A stretch of 64,000 bases of DNA from Ilyomonas limi (GTDB lineage: Bacteria; Bacteroidota; Bacteroidia; Chitinophagales; Chitinophagaceae). Both the position numbers and the translations under genes were made by a program. Location: positions 1 to 64,000 of the forward strand of contig NZ_SZQL01000012.1 of NCBI RefSeq assembly GCF_005233845.1, written 5' to 3'. Every line of letters starts with the position of its first letter. Positions within the stretch are counted from its first letter, which is position 1. The notes under the pieces are model-generated. The model made no database searches. It was not told where the DNA came from and saw only the letters and a list, made by a program, of their open reading frames with translations. This document shows positions 23,322 through 32,921 of the stretch, piece after piece.

Positions 23322-24869
23322 ATGAGTAAAAACAGCAAATATTTTCTTTGTTTTTATATGCTGCTATTGTTGCACACGTTTGTGTCATCGGCACAAAACG
23401 TTCACGCAGATAATGGTAACGGTACCTATACTAATCCTTTGATTTCGGCAGATTTCCCCGACCCTGATGTCATCCGCGTTGGCGATACTTATTACATGGT
23501 TTCTACAACGATGTTTGTGTTTCCCGGCGTTACAATTTTAAAATCGCACGACCTTGTAAACTGGGAATATTGCAGCAATGCAGTGCCGCGTTTTGATTTT
23601 AGCAAATGTTATGATCTCGATGGATGTAATCGTTATGGTCACGGGCAATGGGCAACCAGTTTAAAATATCACAACGGTAAGTTTTACCTGTTATTCATTA
23701 CCCTTGATGAAGGTGGTTTTATGTGTACGGCAGATAAAGCCGAAGGTCCGTGGAAAATTACGCATTTACCAAAGGGTTTTTACGATCCGGGTTTATTTTT
23801 TGATGATAACGGAAAAATTTATGTAGCGCAGGGCTATAGTAGGATTTCTATTACAGAAGTTGATTCCAACCTTCATGCTATTGGTCCTGATTCGCTGGTG
23901 TACACTGGCGATATTCGCAAAGGACTGGAAGGCACGCATGTATATAAAATTAACGGATATTATTATCTCTATTGTACCTATGGTGGCAGGGATGGTATGC
24001 AGGTAGCCTTACGCTCCAAAAACATCTACGGGCCCTACGAACAAAAGCTGCTTATTTACGATACCACACAAGGCATTAATTACGGCATACACCAGGGCGC
24101 CCTCATTCAAACCGGAACCGGCGAGTGGTGGACGATACTGTTTGTAGATAGCGGCCCTTTTGGTCGCTTTCCTTCCCTGCAACCCGTTACCTGGGTAGAT
24201 GATTGGCCCATGATTGGCTTGAATGGAAAAGCAATTGTAACGTATAAAAAGCCAGGTGTTGGCAAAGCATATCCTGTTAAAGACCTTCCGACTTCCGATG
24301 AATTTAATGATACAAAACTAGGTATGCAATGGGGCTGGAATCACAATCCCGATTCTACGAAATGGTCACTCACGCAAAAGCGTGGAAGTCTGCGGCTGAT
24401 GACGGTAAAACCCGCTGCTACGCTTCGCGATGCGCAAAACACATTAACGCAACGGCCTTTTGCGAAACACGATCAAACGGTGCCAACCATTGCCACAACT
24501 AAAATGGATGTGTCGCACATGAAAGATGGTGATGTAGCAGGGCTGGCTGTGTTTCAGGATCCGTACGCTTTTATCTGCGTGAAGCGTGAAAATGGTGCAT
24601 CGTATCTGGCGATGGTAAACAATGGTGAAATGGTTGATTCGGTTGCCTTGCCATCAACAACAGTGTACTTGCGTACGATTGCTTCTAACTCATCGTCCGA
24701 TGCCAGCTTTGAATATAGCTTAGACAACAAAACGTTTAAGCAGCTGGGCGATAAATTAATGATGAAGTTCAGCCTCAAAATGTTTACCGGTAATAAGTTT
24801 TGCCTGTTCAACTATCCGACTCAACAAACTGGAGGATATGTTGATTTTGACTGGTTCCGGGTTAATTAA
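23322..24869 (+). CDS. GH43 beta-xylosidase / alpha-L-arabinofuranosidase
   Basis: The 515-residue protein has a signal peptide (to about residue 25, VSSAQ). The five-bladed propeller carries the GH43 residues D47 or D49 (FPDPDV), D155 (YDPGLF) and E203 (LEGTHV). A C-terminal beta-sandwich (about 325-515) resembles the xylosidase C-terminal concanavalin-like domain. Members release xylose or arabinose from xylo-oligosaccharides. It is the last intact gene of the locus; the decayed glycosidase follows 51 bp later. Subfamily and product cannot be fixed by eye. Confidence 0.92.
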   Translation: MSKNSKYFLCFYMLLLLHTFVSSAQNVHADNGNGTYTNPLISADFPDPDVIRVGDTYYMVSTTMFVFPGVTILKSHDLVNWEYCSNAVPRFDFSKCYDLDGCNRYGHGQWATSLKYHNGKFYLLFITLDEGGFMCTADKAEGPWKITHLPKGFYDPGLFFDDNGKIYVAQGYSRISITEVDSNLHAIGPDSLVYTGDIRKGLEGTHVYKINGYYYLYCTYGGRDGMQVALRSKNIYGPYEQKLLIYDTTQGINYGIHQGALIQTGTGEWWTILFVDSGPFGRFPSLQPVTWVDDWPMIGLNGKAIVTYKKPGVGKAYPVKDLPTSDEFNDTKLGMQWGWNHNPDSTKWSLTQKRGSLRLMTVKPAATLRDAQNTLTQRPFAKHDQTVPTIATTKMDVSHMKDGDVAGLAVFQDPYAFICVKRENGASYLAMVNNGEMVDSVALPSTTVYLRTIASNSSSDASFEYSLDNKTFKQLGDKLMMKFSLKMFTGNKFCLFNYPTQQTGGYVDFDWFRVN

Positions 24870-24920
24870 ACACCGATACAATTTGTGAACTATTACAACT
24901 ACAACTCAATGATCTTTTGC

Positions 24921-25340
24921 TATGAAAATGCAACTGATTACTTTGCCAAAAAAGATGACGTTGGGGATGGGCTTTGCTTTACTTTTTGCCCTTTTTGCAT
25001 TTCCTCTTCTTCCAATCATTAACAATAAACGATTCGGGCTATTTTGAAAAACCTGGGTGAATATGTTTGTCTTCTGCAGCCAGTATAATGGGATGTTTTT
25101 TAACGAAAAACAGCAGGTGTCGAACTGATTCATCATGGTATGAGAGCGGCAACCGGTGGCCGTAAGGTTGCAAAACACACTGGAGCAGTGGGATCTGATT
25201 CCTATATTGATTAACCGGAAAATTGATAAGGCAAACAACACCATTAAAGCAACCCTGCAAAGGAGTTTAATTTTACTTCCGGACTCGCGGTTTCTGCAAA
25301 AGATAAAGGTGTTGAAATCTGTATATATAACGTGAGTTCA
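24921..25340 (+). pseudogene. Decayed secreted glycosidase (N-terminal part, probably GH9-like)
   Basis: ATG at 24921 encodes a signal peptide (MKMQLITLPKKMTLGMGF and on). Protein-like sequence then continues across several frames: VNMFVFCSQYNGMFFNEK, ELIHHGMRAATGG, VRLQNTLEQWDLIP, NRKIDKANNTIKATLQ, EFNFTSGLAVSAKDKGVEI. At least four frameshifts or stops interrupt it. From memory, these blocks occur in the N-terminal domain of large GH9-type proteins of Bacteroidota. The catalytic domain is missing. The decay is clear; the family is less certain. Confidence 0.6.
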
Positions 25341-25837
25341 GGGTATTTTGCGTGTAAAACAAGTTATTAGGTAAAATGATTGATTAAGTTTCAGTCTGAA
25401 TTCAACAATCCTGATTTGATGCAGCAAAATCGCCTATCCAAATGGCTCATTTATAATTAGAACTAAGATCAACTATTGAAAATAAATAAACACCATGAGT
25501 TCGCGTTAGCTTATACAAAAAGTAAGTAAAGTAGCAACTATCTGTTCCCAAACGGAAAAGCAGTCATTTGGTACCGGGCGCGGCGAATTCCCAGTCTGGA
25601 AACGGATAGCAAAACAGGTAAAAGGAAATAAAAAGGATCAACGGTGACAAGATTAGTATTACAGTTGAAAGCTGATTTTCTATTTTTCTTTTAGTTAATT
25701 TATATTGATTGTTCGGAAGATTATGGTGCGGATTTCCATTTTTTAATTTATCCGGAAGCAAATGGTTAGTCCTGTTTAGATAAGCTACGGGTCTTTCAAT
25801 ATTGCGTAGAAGCAATAATTCGTATCAGGTTAGGCAA
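25341..25837. other. Gene-free stretch after the decayed glycosidase
   Basis: No intact frame was found. Short protein-like patches (FNNPDLMQQNRLSKW; LFPNGKAVIWYRAR) suggest that decay of the preceding gene or another gene extends through here, but no alignment can be made by eye. Confidence 0.35.
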
Positions 25838-26932
25838 TCACTTAAACTCCACAATACTGTATCCTGCCTGGTTGGGTTGCCGTACTGCATTGCCCATTTT
25901 AGTAACTACCCGGTCATCGTCCTCTATGATGATAACCCTGTTTTTGCTGATGGGTGCAACATCCTCACACTTATGGTGAAAGTCTATTGCCTTGCCTTGC
26001 ACATCTCTTACAAGGTGCATCCTGTGCTGTTTCAACTCATCCAGTGTGGCTGTCCATAAGTAGCCGCCCAATTGATCGCCGTTTTCATAAGAGGTCAATA
26101 TCAGAAAACGCTTATTAAAACGGTCGTATTCGATAGAGGAAATTGCAATAGTTTCATTGGATGGATTGATGGCAGAAATGGCAAAATCGGTAAGCAGGCT
26201 GATCTCACCTACTTCCACCACGCCGTTGCGGATGGTGTATGGAGAAGTAAGGATTTTTATTTTGTATGCAAAATCATCGTACTTCCTTCCTTCTTCTCTT
26301 ACACCCCAGTACATGGTATTGCTGGTTACGGCCAGCCCTTCAATTTTAAAATAAGGCGCACCGTCGGGAAAACCGGCAGACGTTAACGCTTTGGATATTT
26401 TTTGCCGTAAGCTTACCGATGTGCTATCTGTTCCGTTGATGCTCAGTACTTTGGGGTGTGTTTCATCGCTGGTCCTCCAATATAAAATAGTATTGTAGCT
26501 ATCCCAATCAGTACTGCCTTCTTTTACCCTGTCGAACCCGGTACTTAAAAAAATATAGTTACCATCGGGGGTTATAGCAAAATCTTCATACTTCTTTGCA
26601 TATTTTATCACCGGATTTTCGGAATAAACGGGTGCCTGCAAGGTATCTATAAAGCCGTTCTGCAATGGTAAGTAAAACAGCGAGGTTCTTTTATCAGGCA
26701 TGTCTTTATCATTGGCAAAAAGCAGCTTACTGCCATCATACACAATAGCAGAAGCCTCGCACCATAAGGGCTTTCCTTCAACGGAGAGATCTTTCTCAAA
26801 GCAGTTAATAAAACCCTCACCAACAATGGAAGCAGTGGGAGAGAGTGGCAGTGATACTTTTGGTCTTGCTGTTTTGCACTGGCAGAACAATAGTATAATA
26901 AGTACTACATACAGTAGCTTGGATGCTTGCAT
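25838..26932 (-). CDS. Lipoprotein with predicted beta-propeller fold
   Basis: The 364-residue protein starts with a lipoprotein signal and lipobox LLFCQC (cysteine 19). The rest is beta-rich, with repeated blade-like patterns (DFAITPDGNYIFLSTGFDR near 115, FKIEGLAVTSNTMYWGVRE near 195, AISSIEYDRFNKRFLILTSY near 265). This resembles DUF3616 or phytase/esterase-like propeller proteins, but I do not recognise a definite family. A TATTTTTG -7-like box lies at 26955-26962 on the same strand without a clear -33 element. It is encoded opposite the polysaccharide locus and probably unrelated to it. Confidence 0.75.
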   Translation of the reverse strand: MQASKLLYVVLIILLFCQCKTARPKVSLPLSPTASIVGEGFINCFEKDLSVEGKPLWCEASAIVYDGSKLLFANDKDMPDKRTSLFYLPLQNGFIDTLQAPVYSENPVIKYAKKYEDFAITPDGNYIFLSTGFDRVKEGSTDWDSYNTILYWRTSDETHPKVLSINGTDSTSVSLRQKISKALTSAGFPDGAPYFKIEGLAVTSNTMYWGVREEGRKYDDFAYKIKILTSPYTIRNGVVEVGEISLLTDFAISAINPSNETIAISSIEYDRFNKRFLILTSYENGDQLGGYLWTATLDELKQHRMHLVRDVQGKAIDFHHKCEDVAPISKNRVIIIEDDDRVVTKMGNAVRQPNQAGYSIVEFK

Positions 26933-27288
26933 AAACTTATTTTATTCCGTTGCTCAAAAATAAGTGTTAATGGATTGATGTACGCATTAAATAAGGCGCG
27001 TCTGCTGTTTGCAAATTTGAGAACGGAATAATAAAATAGTTCCTTCATTTTCCGGTTGCCGGTACAAAATTCTGGTGTATATAGAAAACTATTTGTTACC
27101 ACAATCCGGCAACCTGCTTACTGAATTATTTTGTATCGCTTATGTACAATAACTGTTCATTAACGAACGGTTTCGTATTCCTGTATTTTATTAAATCATT
27201 GACAATAAAGCAATCATAAACTGGCACGCTCCTGCATGCAGGATAATATGTTATAACAAACCTTCACTCCATTCTTACAACTGCGCGT
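26933..27288. promoter_or_regulatory. Divergent intergenic region (lipoprotein / permease)
   Basis: No gene was found. It contains a 14-bp palindrome acgaacggtttcgt at 27163-27176 upstream of the permease gene and a -7-like box for the lipoprotein at 26955-26962. The palindrome is a possible operator; its regulator is unknown. Confidence 0.4.
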
Positions 27289-29736
27289 ATGATCAAAACA
27301 TATTTCCGGCTTGCTTACCGGAGCCTTGCAAAAAATAAACTGTTCTCATTTATCAATGTTTTTGGACTGGCAATTGGACTGACCTGTTGCCTGCTTATTT
27401 CCATGTACATTTACCAGGAACTGAGCTACGATGCGCACCAGAAGCTGGGCGACCGTTTGTACCAGTTAGGAACCGAGAGCACGATAGAAGGTAAAGCAAG
27501 CCGTTATGGCCGCACACCAGCTACGATGGTGCCGGCAATGCAGCAGGAGTTTCCGGAAATTGAAAGCACTGCACGGCTTGTGAATTTGTTTCAGGACGAT
27601 AAAACCTTGCTGCAATATCAAATAGGTAATGATGTAAAATCGTTTTACGAGACAAAAGGTTACTTAGCCGATTCCACTTTTTTTCGCTTGTTTACTTACA
27701 GCTTTAAAGAGGGTAACGCGGCAACTGCATTAAACGAGCCTAACTCGGTGGTTATTTCAGATGAGATAGCCCACAAAATATTTGGCAATGAGCCGGCATT
27801 AAACAAAACGCTGCATATTAACAGTAATACCAACGGCGAGTACGATTTTAAAGTAACAGGTGTATTTACACCTGCCAAAACACCGTCGCATATAGATGCC
27901 CGTTTTATCATGAGTATGAAAGGCGGTGATGTAGCACAGTGGGTAAGTGGCATGACCGACATGGTAAATAACAACATGTTTTTTTCTTACCTCCTGTTAA
28001 AGCCCGGCGCTGATGCTAAAAAGCTGGAGGCCAAATTTGCAGCGTTTATACAAAAACATGCCGGTGATGATTTAAAAGGTTCCGGCCGCAGCCGTAAGCA
28101 ATACCTTACACCCGTAAGAGCTATTCATTTATATGCCAATGATGAAGGTAATGTAACGCCGGGCGGCAGCTTAAGTTATTTATACATACTCTTATCTATC
28201 GCTTTTGTTACACTGCTGATTGCCTGCGTTAATTTTATGAATCTTTCTACTGCACGCTCCTCTAAAAGAGCATTGGAGATTGGTGTACGCAAAGTGTTGG
28301 GCGCAGAGAAGAAGGCATTAATAAAGCAGTTCCTGTGCGAAGCAGTTTTATTGTCTTTATTAGCATTTATTATTGCTGTTGCAGGCAGTTTTCTTCTGCT
28401 GCCGCTGTTTGAGAATGTCTCGGGCAAAACGTTTGCTTTCTCCTTAAACCAATATGCCGGTTTGCTTGGTGGCTTCTTGCTTGTTACCATTGCAGCAGGC
28501 TTTATAGCAGGCTTGTATCCTGCTTTTTATTTATCTGCCTTCCGGCCGGTAACGGTGCTTAAAGGCAGGTTTTCCAATTCGCTGGCGGCTATTTCATTCC
28601 GTAAGGTGTTGGTTGTATTTCAGTTTGTTATTTCGGTGGCATTGATTGTTGCTTCTGCTTCTATCAACAACCAGATGAGGTTTTTGCGCAACCAGGATCT
28701 GGGCTTTATAAAAGACCAGCAGGTAATCATTCCGCTGCGTACCACCACAGCAAAAAATATCTATGCTTCCCTTAAAGATGAACTGGCCAATGCTGCTGCA
28801 GTTGATAAGGTAGGCGCTTCTATTTATTATCCCGGTATAACTAATACTACCGATTGGTTGCTGTATAAACAAGGCAGTACGGCTGCGCAAAACAAAGATG
28901 TGTTTATCAATTTTGTAGATGACAGTTATTTACAAACATTGGGTATTACGCCGATTGCCGGCAGGCTGTTTTCGAAGCAGTTTCCAGCCGATACCAATAA
29001 CCGTATTATCTTAAATGAACAGGCGGTTAAAACATTTGGATTTGCTAATGCGAATGATGCAGTTGGTAAAAATATAGTGGGCGAATTTGGTGGTCAGCAA
29101 AACCTGTTTAATATAGTGGGTGTGGTAAAAGACTTTCATTTTAAAGACCTGCATACAGGCATAGAATCGTATGGTTTTTTTCTGAATAGCCGTCCGAGCT
29201 ACGATTATCTGATAGCGCATGTGCAGGTTGGTAATATTAAAACGGCTTTAAGTAGCATGGCTGCCATTTGGAGTAAACTTAACCCGAATGAACCTTTTGA
29301 ATATAGCTTTCTCGACCAGGATTTTGAAAGAAACTATGCAGCCGAAGACCGGTTGGCTGCCATTATCCGTTACTTTACCATTGTAGCCATTTTTATTTCG
29401 TGTTTGGGCTTGTTTGGGCTTACTACCTTTACCATAGAACAACGTACCAAAGAGATGGGCATCCGCAAAGTATTGGGGGCAAGTAATGTGGGTATAGTAT
29501 CGTTGTTGTCGAAAGACTTTTTGAAGCTGGTATTTATTTCTTTCTTTATTGCATCGCCTGTTGCCTGGTATTTTATCAATCGCTGGCTGGAGGGCTTTGC
29601 CTATAGAGCACCTTTTACCATTTGGATTATTTTATCGGCCTGGGCTACTGCATTCCTGATTGCCTTTTTAACCATCAGCATACAGGCAATTAAAGTAGCC
29701 ATCAGCAATCCGGTAAAGAATTTAAGAACGGAGTAG
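27289..29736 (+). CDS. MacB/FtsX-type ABC transporter permease
   Basis: The 815-residue protein has the double-MacB layout. Membrane segment 1 (about 18-42, FINVFGLAIGLTCCLLISMYIY) is followed by a MacB periplasmic core domain. Three membrane helices of an FtsX domain span about 295-430, with the motif RALEIGVRKVLGA. A second core domain and a second FtsX domain (EMGIRKVLGAS near 725) follow. Stand-alone permeases of this kind are abundant in Bacteroidota and usually rely on an ATPase encoded elsewhere. None is adjacent here. The substrate is unknown; peptide or lipid mechanotransmission is typical of the family. Confidence 0.9.
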   Translation: MIKTYFRLAYRSLAKNKLFSFINVFGLAIGLTCCLLISMYIYQELSYDAHQKLGDRLYQLGTESTIEGKASRYGRTPATMVPAMQQEFPEIESTARLVNLFQDDKTLLQYQIGNDVKSFYETKGYLADSTFFRLFTYSFKEGNAATALNEPNSVVISDEIAHKIFGNEPALNKTLHINSNTNGEYDFKVTGVFTPAKTPSHIDARFIMSMKGGDVAQWVSGMTDMVNNNMFFSYLLLKPGADAKKLEAKFAAFIQKHAGDDLKGSGRSRKQYLTPVRAIHLYANDEGNVTPGGSLSYLYILLSIAFVTLLIACVNFMNLSTARSSKRALEIGVRKVLGAEKKALIKQFLCEAVLLSLLAFIIAVAGSFLLLPLFENVSGKTFAFSLNQYAGLLGGFLLVTIAAGFIAGLYPAFYLSAFRPVTVLKGRFSNSLAAISFRKVLVVFQFVISVALIVASASINNQMRFLRNQDLGFIKDQQVIIPLRTTTAKNIYASLKDELANAAAVDKVGASIYYPGITNTTDWLLYKQGSTAAQNKDVFINFVDDSYLQTLGITPIAGRLFSKQFPADTNNRIILNEQAVKTFGFANANDAVGKNIVGEFGGQQNLFNIVGVVKDFHFKDLHTGIESYGFFLNSRPSYDYLIAHVQVGNIKTALSSMAAIWSKLNPNEPFEYSFLDQDFERNYAAEDRLAAIIRYFTIVAIFISCLGLFGLTTFTIEQRTKEMGIRKVLGASNVGIVSLLSKDFLKLVFISFFIASPVAWYFINRWLEGFAYRAPFTIWIILSAWATAFLIAFLTISIQAIKVAISNPVKNLRTE

Positions 29737-29901
29737 GGGCACGGAGAAGGTAAAAGGTTGTAGAAATAATAAACAGGATGTACATAATGAATTAAAGTGT
29801 GTTTCGGGAGTTTGAGAAATAATGTAAGTGGCAAGTAAAAGCTGTAACAGTAAGGAGCTTTTAAAAATATAAAGCTTTTGATAAGCAACAAAAATTCGTA
29901 T

Positions 29902-29934
29902 AAAAAGGCAACGTCGATCTGGCGTTGCCTTTTT
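29902..29934. terminator. Rho-independent terminator after the permease gene
   Basis: aaaaaggcaacg (29902-29913) pairs perfectly with cgttgccttttt (29923-29934) around a 9-base loop, with a T-run on the right arm. The A-run on the left makes it usable in both directions. Confidence 0.85.
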
Positions 29935-29965
29935 ATGTAAGGAGTATTCCTAAATTTAAAGCAAT

Positions 29966-30252
29966 TTATTTGTGCCTCAAAAGTTGCGTGTTATAAACAT
30001 GCTCTTCCTTTGTAAACGTAATATCATAAACAGCTTTAATGAGATTAGCTGCGGGCACGTCTTTACAATCAGAGGCAGCATTAGCCATATTCCACAGTAT
30101 GCTGCCTCTACAATATACAGCTCATAGGAGTAGTGAGACAACAGGAGATAATCCTTATTCCCAAGGTTTAATGGAAAGAAGCGATCGTTTGCTATAAAAC
30201 ACGACTTTTGATACTCCTGAACAAACTCAATTCTTAAAATTAAAGTTATGGT
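29966..30252 (-). pseudogene. Frameshifted gene relic of unknown family
   Basis: On the minus strand one frame reads EFVQEYQKSC, NDRFFPLNLGNKDYLLLSHY and YELYIVEA. After a shift near 30085, a second frame reads NMANAASDCKDVPAANLIK and YDITFTKEEHVYNTQLLRHK to a stop at 29966-29968. Both halves look like real protein. No proper start exists, and the 5' end overlaps the start of the peptidase gene. Family unknown. Confidence 0.4.
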
Positions 30253-32509
30253 CAAATTACCGGCTTACAAAAAGTATGTGGTTGTATTGATACTGCTGCT
30301 GCCAATTGCTTCTTTTGCACAAAATAAAGCACGCTATAGCAATCTTAAAGACGCTATATTCTCTACGTATAAATTAATGGGCGCTGAAGGTCCGCAAAGT
30401 GTAAACTGGATTAATGGCGGTAACCAATATTCTTACATTGATTACAACGAAGCTAAACAGCAGGAAGAAATCCATATTTTTGATCCTGCTACATTAAATC
30501 ATAAATTGCTTTTTGATAATAGTAGTTTGCAATTTCCTGGCACTGATTCTACTTTTAATTATGAGTCTTTTCAATGGTCGCACGATTCAAAACACCTGGT
30601 ATTCAAAACCAATGTCCGCAAGATTTATCGCCGCTCCGGTATTGCCGATTATTATATCTATTCACTCACTGATAAAAGCCTGCAGCCTGTTGCAAAAGAT
30701 GCCCGTACTGCCGAACTTTCTCCCGATGGTTCTATGGTAGGTATTGAGCGGGGTGGCAATATGTATGTGTACCATTTTGCTGCCAACAAAGAAACCCAAC
30801 TTACCAATGATGCCACCGGCGAAGACGCCATATTTAACGGACATTACGATTGGGTGTATGAAGAAGAGTTTGGGCAGGCACAAGCCTGGAACTGGTCGCC
30901 GGATAGCAAGTACATTGCTTTCTGGCAGTTTGATGAAAGTAAAGTACCCGTTTTTAAAATGACGAATTACGAAGGCTTACATCCCGAAGAAATAAGCATT
31001 CCTATTCCGCAACCTGGTGATCCAAATCCTGCTGTAAAGATTGGTGTGATTGATGTAAAAACTGGTCAGAAAGTGTGGCTGACACCGGATGAAACCGGCG
31101 ATTTCTATATTCCCCGGATATACTGGACTTCTGATCCTGATGTGCTGGCTATGATTACATTGAACCGCGCACAAAATGATATGAAATTATACTTCTTTAA
31201 TGTAAAAACCGGCGAACATCATGTGGTGATGGAAGAAAAGAATAATACCTGGGTAGCCATCTTTAATTTTTATACCGATGTAAATGATATGATTTATTTC
31301 CCCGAAAAAACAAGAGAGTTCTTTTGGTTATCAGATCGTTCGGGCTATTATCATATTTACCGTTACAATTATAGCGGACAATTAATTAATCAGGTTACCA
31401 AAGGTGATTGGGATGTGATTAAAGTAAGCGGCATTGATCCTGCAGGTAAAAAAATATATTATCTCTCTGCTGAGGCGTCGCCCTTACAACAGCAGTTATA
31501 CTCCATTGATTTTAGCGGCGCAAACGAAAAAAAGCTCACTACTGTGCCGGGCTACCATAAAATTGATATGAGTCCGAATACAAAGTATTATCTCAATACG
31601 TATAGCAATATTACTACTCCGGTACATGTTTCTTTACACAACAATATGGGCAAAGAACTGAAACTGCTTGTGGATAATCAGCAGGTAAGTAATTACCTCG
31701 ATAATCATGCATATGCATATCCTCAGTTGATTCAATTCAAAACATCAGATGGTGTAATGCTGGATGCTTCTATTATAAAGCCTTATGATTTTGATTCTAC
31801 CAAAAAATACCCTGTAGTTTTTACTGTTTACGGTGGTGTGGAATCGCATGATGTGTTTAACCAATTTGAAACCAGCGGCTGGAAACAATGGCTGGCGCAA
31901 AACGGATATATTGTTGTAGATGTGAACAATCGCGGTATGGCCAACTATGGCAGCGCATTTATGAAGATTGTATATAAGAAGTTGGGCAAATGGGAGAGCA
32001 ATGATTTTGTTGAAACGGCACATTATCTTGCTACGCTTCCGTATGTAGATGCTTCCAAAATGGCGATTATGGGAACGAGCTACGGTGGCTATATTACTAC
32101 TTATACCTTGCTTACACATCCTGGTGTTTTTAAGGTTGGTATTGCCAATTCTCCCGTTACCGACTGGCGCTTGTATGATGATATTTATACCGAACGATAC
32201 ATGGCGCCTTTGCAGGATAATGAAGAAGGATACATTAACAGTGCGGCTATTACTCACGCGGCCAATTTGCAGGATCATTTATTATTAATTCATTCTATGA
32301 GCGATGATAATGTGCATCCTGCCAATACCATGCAATTGCTTACTGCTTTAACCAATGCTGGTAAAGATGCTGAGTTGCGCATTTATCCGCCCGGTGCGCA
32401 TGGCGCTGCTTATAACATGCAAAGTCATCTGCTGATTTATGAAGTGTATTATCGGTATCTGCAACGCTATTTGAAAGGCATTGAAAGCGGGAGTGAAGCG
32501 CAGGAGTAA
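30248..32509 (+). CDS. Dipeptidyl peptidase IV-type serine peptidase (S9B)
   Basis: The 753-residue protein has a signal peptide (to about residue 24, ASFAQ), an eight-bladed beta-propeller (about 40-490) and an alpha/beta-hydrolase domain. The propeller contains the DPP-IV glutamate motif DWVYEEEF near 200, which anchors the substrate N-terminus. The triad is S611 (GTSYGG), D686 or D687 (SDDNVH) and H718 (GAHGAA). It removes N-terminal dipeptides, preferably X-Pro, in the periplasm or at the surface. Family enzymes often have GWSYGG; the Trp-to-Thr change beside the serine is seen directly. No operon partner is evident. Confidence 0.93.
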   Translation: MVKLPAYKKYVVVLILLLPIASFAQNKARYSNLKDAIFSTYKLMGAEGPQSVNWINGGNQYSYIDYNEAKQQEEIHIFDPATLNHKLLFDNSSLQFPGTDSTFNYESFQWSHDSKHLVFKTNVRKIYRRSGIADYYIYSLTDKSLQPVAKDARTAELSPDGSMVGIERGGNMYVYHFAANKETQLTNDATGEDAIFNGHYDWVYEEEFGQAQAWNWSPDSKYIAFWQFDESKVPVFKMTNYEGLHPEEISIPIPQPGDPNPAVKIGVIDVKTGQKVWLTPDETGDFYIPRIYWTSDPDVLAMITLNRAQNDMKLYFFNVKTGEHHVVMEEKNNTWVAIFNFYTDVNDMIYFPEKTREFFWLSDRSGYYHIYRYNYSGQLINQVTKGDWDVIKVSGIDPAGKKIYYLSAEASPLQQQLYSIDFSGANEKKLTTVPGYHKIDMSPNTKYYLNTYSNITTPVHVSLHNNMGKELKLLVDNQQVSNYLDNHAYAYPQLIQFKTSDGVMLDASIIKPYDFDSTKKYPVVFTVYGGVESHDVFNQFETSGWKQWLAQNGYIVVDVNNRGMANYGSAFMKIVYKKLGKWESNDFVETAHYLATLPYVDASKMAIMGTSYGGYITTYTLLTHPGVFKVGIANSPVTDWRLYDDIYTERYMAPLQDNEEGYINSAAITHAANLQDHLLLIHSMSDDNVHPANTMQLLTALTNAGKDAELRIYPPGAHGAAYNMQSHLLIYEVYYRYLQRYLKGIESGSEAQE

Positions 32510-32586
32510 AAGTGTTGAAAAAAACGCATGGTCAAAACCACAGTGTCCTTTGCAATGTGCTTGTATAGGAAATTTAATTCCAAAAT

Positions 32587-32714
32587 CAAACTTTGCCTTT
32601 GTCACACTGAGGTACGAAGCACCTGTGATTTGTTATAAATCAAAGTTTAATTTAAGGAATGATCCGGGTACAATGTTCAGATGCTTCCTTCGGCAGCATA
32701 AAAGGCAAAGTTTG
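32587..32714. repeat. Imperfect inverted repeat (palindromic intergenic element)
   Basis: caaactttgccttt at 32587-32600 is matched by its reverse complement at 32701-32714. Partial complementarity continues inward (gaagcacctg against gaagcatctg). The central text resembles the dispersed 'tgtcacactgagg' type repeats common between genes of this phylum. Copy number cannot be judged from one window. Confidence 0.55.
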
Positions 32715-32816
32715 ATTGCTGAATTTAATAACATACAGAAGGACACATAAACTTTCTAACTTCAATAATGGATACACAAGCGCTCGTAAAAAGGCACTTT
32801 TAGTAAACCTACATAA

Positions 32817-32846
32817 AAAATGCAGCGTGTTTAAACGCTGCATTTT
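32817..32846. terminator. Bidirectional terminator between convergent genes
   Basis: aaaatgcagcg (32817-32827) pairs with cgctgcatttt (32836-32846) around an 8-base loop. It serves the peptidase gene on plus and the baeRF-like gene on minus. Confidence 0.8.
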
Positions 32847-32921
32847 GTCAAACGCACTGTTCCTTCTTCACTTTATTTCTTCCTCCTCTTCACCAAACCT
32901 GTATCCTTAAACAATAAAGTA

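Larger units (their letters stand above)
32510..32921. other. Intergenic region with repeat and terminator
   Basis: No gene was found. It holds the imperfect inverted repeat at 32587-32714 and the terminator at 32817-32846, between the convergent peptidase and baeRF-like genes. Confidence 0.6.

Noticed and set aside
27289-29736. Missing ATPase next to a MacB/FtsX permease
   Set aside because: Stand-alone permeases of this type are frequent in Bacteroidota and not evidence of gene loss.
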